DNA of 64,000 nt, from contig NZ_JBFAAI010000035.1 of assembly GCF_040639655.1 (NCBI RefSeq), positions 1-64,000 of the forward strand, in the 5' to 3' direction. Positions 1-6,243 of this stretch are shown in pieces; position 1 is the stretch's first letter; each line of letters opens with the position of its first letter. Source of the DNA: Actinoplanes sp040639655 (lineage in GTDB: Bacteria; Actinomycetota; Actinomycetes; Mycobacteriales; Micromonosporaceae). The notes below the pieces were generated by a model. It ran no database searches. It saw only the letters and a list, made by a program, of their open reading frames with translations, and was not told the origin of the DNA. Made by a program: the position numbers and the translations under genes.

Positions 1-886
1 GCCGGCCAGCACGGCGATGAGCGGGTCTGGGCGATCGAGGACTGCCGTGCCATTACCCCGCACCTGGAACGTAACTACTCGCCGCCGGCGAACGCATCAT
101 GCGCGTACCACCCAAGCTGATGGCGCACGCCCGCGACGGCGCCCGCACCTACGGCAGGTCCGACCCGATCGACGCCCTCGCCGCCCTGCGCGACCCCGAC
201 CTGCCCACCGCGCACCTCGACGGATCCGAACGCGACCTACGGCTACTCACCGAGCGCCGCGACGACCTGGTCGCCGAACGCACCCGTGCCGTCGACCCGC
301 TGCGCTGGCACCTGCACGACCTCGACCCGCAGTGGGCCCCGGCCGCGGTCGCTGATCAGCATCCGCGCCTTCACCACCATCGCCGACCAGCTGACCGGAC
401 GCACCGGCACCGTCGCCCGCATCGCCCTGGCCATCACCGAACAGTGCCGGCGGCTCACCACCGAGATCAACATCCTGGAAACGAGATCACCGCGCTCGCC
501 AGGAAGCTGGCGCCCGCGCTGCTCGAGATCCTGGTTGCGCGGCACTGACCGCCGCGAAGATCGTGGGCGAGACCGCCGCCATCGGCCGGTTCAAGTCCGC
601 GGCGGCCTACGCCCGCCACAACGGCACCGCACCCCTGCCTGTCCGGTCGTCCAACCGTGCCCGGCACCGGCTCAGCCGCACCGGAAACCGGCAGCTCAAC
701 GCCGCCCTGCACCGCATCTCGATCACTTAGGCCCGCTGCCAACCACCAGCCCAGACCCTCATCACCCGCCGCAAAGCTGGCGGCGACGGCGGCATGGAAG
801 CCCTGCGCATCCTCAAACGGCGCCTCTCCGACGTCATCCACCAAGCCCTCCGCGCCAGCACCCACCAGCCGATACCCGCTCCTTGA
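1..886 (+). pseudogene. IS110-family transposase, frameshifted and 5'-truncated by the window edge
   Basis: Pieces of an IS110-type transposase are read in three successive frames. The N-terminal DEDD region (ERVWAIEDCR) is followed by VPPKLMAHARDGARTYGRSDPIDALA and then HLDGSERDLRLLTERRDDLVAERTR from about 99. The C-terminal transposase_20-like part starts near 548 (AAKIVGETAAIGRFKSAAAYARH) and runs to GGMEALRILKRRLSDVIHQALR near 860, with an in-frame TAG at about 728. At least two frameshifts plus this stop make it inactive. The true 5' end lies outside the window. The ends of the element were not identified. Confidence 0.85.
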
Positions 887-994
887 CAGAGGAGCAAATG
901 GAAGCCGAACGGCTTGGGCCGCGTAGCGGCGTGCTCGATCGTTGGTCGACGATGGCAGGATGACGCTTCCGGCACCGGTGACAGGAGACGACCC

Positions 995-1414
995 ATGCGA
1001 CCACGGTTGAATCTGATCCTTCTTGGTGTCCGGGACGTCCTCAGTTCTGTGGCGTTCTACGAGGCTCTGGGCTGGAAGCGCTCCGCCTCAGGGTCCGACG
1101 AGTTCGCGCTGTTCGACCTGGGCGGCGTTGCCGTCGCGTTCCAGTCCAGGGAGGCGTTCGCCGCCGATGCCGGGCTTACCGATCATGGGCCGGGTGGGTT
1201 TGCCGGCTTCGCGCTCGCGTACATCGCACGCAGCCCCGACGACGTATACCGGATCATCGCGAAGGCCAAGGGCCTGGGCGCCACGGTCACCCGGCCGGCA
1301 GGGGCCAACGCCTGGGGACACAACGGCTACTTCACCGACCCCGACGGCCACCTGGTAGAGGTGCTGTACGAGGACGGCTGGAAGTTTGACGACCGCGACA
1401 ACCTGGTCCTCTGA
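995..1414 (+). CDS. VOC (glyoxalase/bleomycin-resistance-like) family protein
   Basis: A 139-residue protein with one complete VOC fold: the first beta-alpha-beta module (LNLILLGVRDVLSSVAFYEALGWKR) and a second ending in the typical NGYFTDPDGHLVEVLYEDGWKFD. The YFTDPDGHLVE signature supplies the conserved metal/substrate glutamate. The length is usual for single-domain cytosolic VOC proteins, whose substrates cannot be told from sequence. The ATG at 995 was chosen because ACAGGAGA (981-988) gives a good ribosome binding site; an upstream in-frame ATG at 914 lies in non-conserved sequence next to the transposase remnant. Confidence 0.85.
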   Translation: MRPRLNLILLGVRDVLSSVAFYEALGWKRSASGSDEFALFDLGGVAVAFQSREAFAADAGLTDHGPGGFAGFALAYIARSPDDVYRIIAKAKGLGATVTRPAGANAWGHNGYFTDPDGHLVEVLYEDGWKFDDRDNLVL

Positions 1415-1461
1415 CTGAGCCACTGAGTTCCTGCCGTGGCACATCTTTGGCAGTGCAACGC

Positions 1462-2205
1462 TTACGGGTACCGGGTCAGCAGCTGGTAGGCGAAGAACGC
1501 GGTCTGGAGACCGATGTAGTTGCCGGAGAGCAGGATGAGGAGGGCGCTGCCCCAGCCCATGCCACGTATTCGTACTTCCCGGTGGGCGACCTTCTCCTTG
1601 ATTGTTGCGGCCAGGTCCCGGAACAGCATGGGCGTGTGCCACCAGCACGCCGCCACCATGACGAGGGTGGCGAGGGTGACGTCGTCGCTCACCGTGCTGA
1701 GGAACTCGGGGAGCCCGTACCGGCTGGCGTCGCGACCGGCGTCCAAGAACAGGTGCATAGCCCCGCGGAAACTCAGGGCGAGACCCAGGATGACGCCGAT
1801 CACCGAGTAGGTGCCTACCAGTTCGAGGTAACGCCTCATCGAGGGTAACCGCAGCGGGACCGTGAAGATGACTAGAACTTGGGTCAATGTGGACGCGGCC
1901 AGCAAGACGACGATGCCCATGGCCCAGCCTGCAACTTCCTGCCAGGGGTGGGGAATCGATGCGGGATCGTCCAGGTAGCCGGCGCCGAGGTGCCCGCCGA
2001 TGATCACGAGTATGGCGAGCGGGATCAGTACTGCCGGGGTGGGAATGTGAGGGCGGTCGACCGGCCCGCCAGCTGGCGGGTCCACCGGCGGTGTGGGAGG
2101 TGGTCCTGCGCTGTTGGCCGCTGCGGGTTGACCTTCAGGGGAAAACCTTGGACTCTGTACCGGCTTTTGGCGCTGCGGCCGGGAACCTCGCCTACTCTTG
2201 CCCAC
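1462..2205 (-). CDS. Predicted multi-pass membrane protein, function unknown
   Basis: A 247-residue protein with a basic, proline-rich cytoplasmic N-terminus (about residues 1-55, KSRRGSRPQRQK then PPPTPPVDPPAGGP). About five hydrophobic segments follow (near 57-75, 90-112, 127-150, 172-190 and 222-242). No catalytic motif is visible and I do not recognise the family. The start is GTG, with no convincing Shine-Dalgarno sequence upstream. It faces the VOC gene tail to tail (47 nt apart). GC-rich third positions throughout support real coding. Confidence 0.65.
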   Translation of the reverse strand: MGKSRRGSRPQRQKPVQSPRFSPEGQPAAANSAGPPPTPPVDPPAGGPVDRPHIPTPAVLIPLAILVIIGGHLGAGYLDDPASIPHPWQEVAGWAMGIVVLLAASTLTQVLVIFTVPLRLPSMRRYLELVGTYSVIGVILGLALSFRGAMHLFLDAGRDASRYGLPEFLSTVSDDVTLATLVMVAACWWHTPMLFRDLAATIKEKVAHREVRIRGMGWGSALLILLSGNYIGLQTAFFAYQLLTRYP

Positions 2206-2411
2206 GCCCCGAGGCTAGCGACCCCTGCCCACAGGGATCGATTCTTAGCCCGCCGGTCATTGACTTCCAGCCGGCTCGGATCTAGGAACGGCGCTACCAG
2301 CGACCAGCGTTATCCGCCGAGTTCGGTGGGATCTCAGTTGATAATGACGGCGAGAAGGAAGCGAGTCGCGGCCGGGAACTCAGCGGATAAGAAGGAATGG
2401 GGTGTCCTCTG

Positions 2412-3252
2412 GTGAGTGCCGACGTCGTCGCGCTCGCCGCGGCCGAGCGAGACCTCGACCGGTCCAAGGTGTCCCCGCACACCAAACGGGCCTACCTCCG
2501 GCACCTGCGCGCGTACCTCACCTGGCCGGGCAGGCCGGCGTCCACCCCGACGCGATCGGCGCCGAGTCCGCCGTCACCGCCTGGCGCCGGCACCTGCTGA
2601 CCGAGCGGCTTGCGCCCTCCACCGTCAACCAGGCGCTGGCCGCCGTCACCCTGCTCTACGAGCACGGCGCCGGGATGCGGCTGGAAGTCGACCGGCCCAG
2701 CGTGCCGCGGGCCGGCGCCCCGGACGCCCTGGACCGCGCGCAGCAGGGCAAGGCCGAACGAGCCGCCCGCCGCGGCGGCGGCCGCGACTGGGCGATCATC
2801 GCCGTGCTGCTCTACTGCGGCGCCCGGGTCAAGGAGTGCGCCCGCCCGGACTACGACGACCTGGTGCTCACCGAGCGCACCGGCATGCTGCGGCTGCACG
2901 GCAAGGGGGCGACGAGGTCCGGACCGTGCCGGTACCCCAGGAGGCCCGCAAAGCGCTGCGGGCCTGGCTCGACCACCGCGCCCCGGGGCCGCTGTGGCTG
3001 GGGCAGCGCGGCCGGCTCACCATCTCCGGCATCACCCAGGCCGTCCTCGCCGTCGGCGCGGCCGCCGATTTGCCCGGACTGCGACCCCACCGGCTGCGGC
3101 ACACCTACGCCACCCGGCTACGCCCGGGCGGCGCCGACCCCGCCCAGATCCAGGCGTTGCTCGGCCACGCCTCCATCGAAACGTCGGCCAGGTACTTCCG
3201 CGCCGGCGCCGCCGAACAGGCCGCCGTCGTCGAAGCCGCCTTCGGCACCTGA
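2412..3252 (+). pseudogene. Tyrosine-type site-specific recombinase (XerC-like), two frameshifts
   Basis: A nearly complete tyrosine recombinase split over three frames. The N-terminal SAM-like core-binding part (VSADVVALAAAERDLDRSKVSPHTKRAYLRHLRAYL) starts at a GTG. The frame changes near 2520, then the middle part continues (TAWRRHLLTERLAPSTVNQALAAVTLLYEHG and CGARVKE). It changes again near 2915 to the catalytic end (EVRTVPVPQEARKALRAW, HRLRHTYATRL, LLGHASIETSARYF). All catalytic residues (R, K, H-x-x-R, H, Y) are present, so decay looks recent. Base-calling or assembly error is the alternative explanation. Confidence 0.8.
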
Positions 3253-3339
3253 CCGCGTGCCGCTCGTGCAGTCAACTGGCGGGCCAGTGTTTTCCGTTGG
3301 TCTTGGAGTGGCGCCTACGACGCTTCCATGGACCAGGCG

Positions 3340-3633
3340 TCAGTTCTCTACCCCGTTCAGAATCCGAATGTCGCGCTCGGCACCGTCACCCAGCTCGGCA
3401 AGCGCTTGCTGGTAGCCAGGGCTGTGGTAGGCCGCGACCGCGGCATCGACGCTGTCGAAGCGGATGACGGTGGTACGCAGAGCAGAGGATCCCTCCAGCA
3501 CGTGTACGGGGTTGCCGCGGGCGAGGAAGACCCCGCCTGCCGCCCGCATCGCCGGGCCGGCCAACTCGATGTAGCGCGCCAGCCTGGCCTCGTCGTGGAT
3601 AGCGGTGAACGTATTGATCCAATAGGCGGTCAT
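3340..3633 (-). CDS. DUF1330 family protein
   Basis: A 97-residue protein (starting MTAYWINTFTAIHDEARLARYIELAG) matching the dimeric alpha/beta-barrel DUF1330 family. Conserved features visible are the opening AYWI strand, GGVFLARG near residue 35, and FDSVDAAVAAYHSPGYQQAL near residue 62. Cytosolic; biochemical role unknown. The ATG at 3633 has AAGGAG just upstream. A longer in-frame ORF to 3867 runs into transposase-derived sequence and was not used. The transposase fragment ends only 5 nt upstream, so the native promoter may have been lost or replaced. Confidence 0.85.
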   Translation of the reverse strand: MTAYWINTFTAIHDEARLARYIELAGPAMRAAGGVFLARGNPVHVLEGSSALRTTVIRFDSVDAAVAAYHSPGYQQALAELGDGAERDIRILNGVEN

Positions 3634-3638
3634 GCTCC

Positions 3639-4160
3639 TTATGATGCTCCGCTCAGCTGGCCAGATAGGTCCGGGGCCGGGGCACGAAGGTTCGGTGCTG
3701 CCCCCGGGAGAGCCGATGTCGGGCGCAGATTCCGAAACCCGCGCCTGACCCGCGCCGCGGTGAGCCGGTCGGGCGGTGACGGTTGCTCCCAGGGTCGGCG
3801 TAGATCGATGGCCAGCGGTCGGGCCAGTCGTAGTTGGGTATGGGCGGCGATCATGATCCAGGTCCATCGGTCGGCTGCTCGCGGGTCGCGCAGCTTCGGC
3901 CGGGTCCAGCCGAGAGTCCGCCTGAACAGCCGGAACGTGTGCTCCAAACCGAAGCGCCGCAGGTATGCCTGCCAGATCCGGTCCACATCCTCAGGGTCCG
4001 CGCCGGTGCGCGAGCACCACAGCCACATGGGCTGTGCATCGCGGTCCCCGGGCAGCCGGGCCAGCACACCGACCCCGGGCAGCAGCACCCGCTCGCGGCG
4101 CGGCCACGCCCGGGTTTGCTCGAACAACACCACTGCGCCCTCGGCATGAATCCACGCCGC
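3639..4160 (-). pseudogene. Transposase 3' fragment (DDE transposase, IS701/IS4-like group)
   Basis: Only the C-terminal third of a transposase can be recognised: LPGDRDAQPMWLWCSRTGADPEDVDRIWQAYLRRFGLEHTFRLFRRTLGW, then KLRDPRAADRWTWIMIAAHTQLRLARPLA and LTAARVRRGFRNLRP. This block is typical of a transposase family common in streptomycetes. The reading frame stays open further upstream (to 4529), but the residues before about 4150 do not look like the rest of the transposase. The 5' part is therefore missing or replaced by the neighbouring integrase fragment. Family assignment is from memory of the motif. Confidence 0.7.
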
Positions 4161-4253
4161 GAGCACGTCGGCGGCGTCCTGGGTGATCACGCGCAATCCG
4201 GCGCCATAATTTGGACAGCTGGAACAGGAACTGTGCCCCGAGTCCGGCGCGAC

Positions 4254-4541
4254 AGCCCAACAACGTCCGCTGCCAGTGGCGGCAGGCCAGGAAAGACACC
4301 GACCTCCCCTGGGTAACTTCCCCACACCTTCCGCAAAGCCGTCGCGACGCTCATCGACGATGAGGCAAACACCAAGAGCGCCGCAGCTCGACGGGGCCAC
4401 GGCAGCGAAGAGGTCACCACGACGTACTACATCGCCGAACCCGCGATCGCACCGGACAACTCGGCCATCCTCGAGCGGCTCGGTGCCGGCCGGACGACCG
4501 CCACAAACCCGCCCCGTAACCGCATCCAACAGACCGAATGA
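4254..4541 (+). pseudogene. Phage-type tyrosine integrase, C-terminal fragment
   Basis: Reading NNVRCQWRQARKDTDLPWVTS, then after a one-base frameshift near 4320 HTFRKAVATLIDDEANTK..AARRGHGSEEVTTTYYIAEPAIAPDNSAILERLG, gives the end of a phage/ICE integrase. It has the H-x-x-R box, the GHGS...TTTYY region with the catalytic tyrosine, and a natural stop. The N-terminal two thirds are absent. It stops 116 nt from the 3' end of the tRNA-like sequence at 4658-4730, the usual place for an integrase beside its attachment site. Confidence 0.75.
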
Positions 4542-4616
4542 TCACCGAAGACGAACCGGCCCGCCGGTTCGGGTAAGTAAGGGTTTTCGGGGAACGGGTC
4601 AAATAAAAGGACAAAA

Positions 4617-4646
4617 GCCCTGACCAGCATTCCTGCTGGTCAGGGC
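4617..4646 (-). terminator. Rho-independent terminator behind the tRNA-like gene
   Basis: A perfect 13-bp stem (GCCCTGACCAGCA / TGCTGGTCAGGGC) closes a 4-nt loop. On the minus strand the stem is followed at once by TTTTGT, the expected U-tract. It lies 11 nt past the 3' end of the tRNA-like sequence, so it would terminate that transcript. Confidence 0.8.
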
Positions 4647-4657
4647 ATTTCAATGGT

Positions 4658-4730
4658 CGGGGCCGGCCGGATTCGAACCGGCGTCCTCCTGCTTGCAGCC
4701 AAGGCGCGACGACCTCTGCGCTACGACCTC
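4658..4730 (-). tRNA. tRNA-like sequence, probably a damaged tRNA / attachment-site copy
   Basis: The 73 nt fold as most of a tRNA: acceptor GAGGTCG against CGGCCCC (one A-C mismatch), D-stem GCGC/GCGC around a G-rich loop, and a perfect T-arm GCCGG-TTCGAAT-CCGGC. The anticodon region is two bases short and does not form a proper five-pair stem. With the U33 rule its loop CTGCAAG would give anticodon GCA (Cys), but GCAAGCAGG also resembles the 3' half of a tRNA-Ala(TGC). CCA is not cleanly encoded. It is best read as a tRNA pseudogene or integration-scarred tRNA rather than a confident isoacceptor. Confidence 0.55.
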
Positions 4731-4777
4731 GCCGCGCCGGAGCATACGCGAGCCCACCGACACTTTTCCGCGGGGTT

Positions 4778-5464
4778 TCAGCGTGCCCGGTCGAGGCCGT
4801 CCAGCAGGAGGTCCAGAGTGAACTCGAACTCGACCTGACTGTCACACCATCCCAGCTCGGCCTCGTGGGCCTCACTCGCGACCATCGCCACGAGGTTCGG
4901 GAGCAGATCGGCCGGCATCTCCGGGTCCTCGCCGGCGTTCGAGGTGGCGCCGGCGTTCGAGAGGGCTCCGGCGTCCGAGGTGGCGCCGGCGTCCGAGGGG
5001 GCCGGGCTGAACACCTCCTGCACGAACCCGAGCGGCATGCTCCCGAACGCGTGCAGCGCCCGGTGCGCGAGCCGGTAGGAGAACCCGGCGCCGATCATGA
5101 CCCCGATGATCGAGTCGTAGTAGCGCAGCACCGTGAACGGCACCTCCCGCCGGCTGTTGAGCACGCCCGGCCCCCAGCGGTGCCGCAGCATCACCTCGCG
5201 CGCCGCGAGGAACCGGGCCCGCAGCAGTGCCTGCCAGCCGGCATCGGTGTCCACCCGTTCGGCGGCTGCGACGACCTCGCCCACCAGCGTCTCGGCAACC
5301 CCGTCGAGCAGCGCGTCCTTGCCGCGCAGGTGGTGGTACAGCGACATCGCCTCGACCCCGAGCTCGGCACCGAGGCGCCGCATGGTGAGGGCCGTGATCC
5401 CGTCCCGGTCGGCGATCGCGACTGCGGCCCGGAGTACTCGTTCTCGGGTCAACGCCTTGCGCAC
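4778..5464 (-). CDS. TetR/AcrR family transcriptional regulator (TetR_C_1-type C-domain)
   Basis: A 228-residue repressor. The N-terminal HTH (residues about 5-50: TRERVLRAAVAIADRDGITALTMRRLGAELGVEAMSLYHHLRGKDALL) is typical of TetR, with the long-ligand-domain C-terminus seen in tetracycline-repressor-like proteins. A low-complexity insert of four 6-residue repeats (S-D/N-A-G-A-T/L, about residues 157-180) sits in the ligand domain and is encoded by an 18-bp tandem repeat. Start is GTG. It is divergent from the DUF4386 gene; the 53-nt gap holds two matching palindromes, so it very likely represses both itself and that gene. Confidence 0.9.
   Translation of the reverse strand: MRKALTRERVLRAAVAIADRDGITALTMRRLGAELGVEAMSLYHHLRGKDALLDGVAETLVGEVVAAAERVDTDAGWQALLRARFLAAREVMLRHRWGPGVLNSRREVPFTVLRYYDSIIGVMIGAGFSYRLAHRALHAFGSMPLGFVQEVFSPAPSDAGATSDAGALSNAGATSNAGEDPEMPADLLPNLVAMVASEAHEAELGWCDSQVEFEFTLDLLLDGLDRAR
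4931..5002. repeat. Four-copy 18-bp in-frame tandem repeat inside the TetR gene
   Basis: Four copies of an 18-bp unit (GCCGGCGTTCGA plus a variable 6 nt) run head to tail. They encode S-D/N-A-G-A-T/L in the TetR ligand domain. Copies differ by one to three bases. Being a multiple of three, gain or loss of units keeps the frame. Confidence 0.85.
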
Positions 5465-5473
5465 GTCGCCTAC

Positions 5474-5507
5474 CTTACTGCGTAAGACATCAGCCTTACG
5501 GCGTAAG
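5474..5507. promoter_or_regulatory. Twin TetR operators between the TetR and DUF4386 genes
   Basis: Two palindromes, CTTACTGCGTAAG (5474-5486) and CTTACGGCGTAAG (5495-5507), share the arms CTTAC/GTAAG. Their centres are 21 bp apart, two helical turns, so two dimers would bind on the same face. They fill almost the whole divergent promoter region. Confidence 0.85.
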
Positions 5508-5517
5508 GGAAGAGATC

Positions 5518-6192
5518 ATGGCCCGTACCACCGGAATGTTCTATCTCGGCCTCGCCATCAGCGGCATGCTGGGCTTCTTCGTCACCCGGCCCCGCCTGTA
5601 CGACGCCGATGACCCCGCCGCCACCCTGGCCAACCTGACCGGCCACCCGAACCTGGCGACCGCCCTGGTCGTCTTCGAGCTGCTGATCGTCCTCACGCAG
5701 GCGCTCACCGCGGCCTGGTTCTACCGGCTCTTCCGCACCACGGACCCGGTCTCGGCCGCCGGCATCGCCGCGTTCGGCCTGATCAATTCGACGCTGATCC
5801 TGGTCAGTGCCGGTCTGCTCGGGACCGCGAACAGCATCGCCGCCGACCCCTTCGGCGACGCCGCGAACACCGTCCAGCTGCTGTTCACGATCAGCGGCCA
5901 GCTGTGGATCGTCGGCGCGGTCTTCTTCGGCCTCTGGCTGATCCCGATGGGTACCGCCGTGCTGAACACCGGACTGATGCCGAAGGCGCTCGGCTGGATC
6001 CTGGTAGCCAGCGGGGTTGGCTACGTCCTGCACGCCTTCGTGCGTTTCGACCCGCTGACCTACCTCGCCACGATCGGCGAGTTCTGGATCATCGGCTATC
6101 TGCTGATCTTCGGAGTACGCAAGGAGGACGGACGCGAGCCGTCGAAACGGCGGCTCGCCGAGGGCGCAACGGAACCGGTACAGGTCACGTAA
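5518..6192 (+). CDS. DUF4386 domain membrane protein
   Basis: A 224-residue integral membrane protein with six likely helices, matching DUF4386: the N-terminal YLGLAISGMLGFFVTRPRLY, the LIVLTQALTAAWFYRLFR helix, and the C-terminal TYLATIGEFWIIGYLLIFG. The usual extracytoplasmic segment with alternating small residues (STLILVSAGLLGTANSIAADPFGD) is present. Function in the family is unknown. The ATG follows GGGAAGAG closely. It is probably induced when the divergent TetR releases the two operators upstream, which suggests a role in response to a small hydrophobic compound (inference). Confidence 0.9.
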   Translation: MARTTGMFYLGLAISGMLGFFVTRPRLYDADDPAATLANLTGHPNLATALVVFELLIVLTQALTAAWFYRLFRTTDPVSAAGIAAFGLINSTLILVSAGLLGTANSIAADPFGDAANTVQLLFTISGQLWIVGAVFFGLWLIPMGTAVLNTGLMPKALGWILVASGVGYVLHAFVRFDPLTYLATIGEFWIIGYLLIFGVRKEDGREPSKRRLAEGATEPVQVT

Positions 6193-6243
6193 CCAGGGTC
6201 CGGCCACACCGGACACCTACCGGCTGACCGCCCTCGACGGCGG

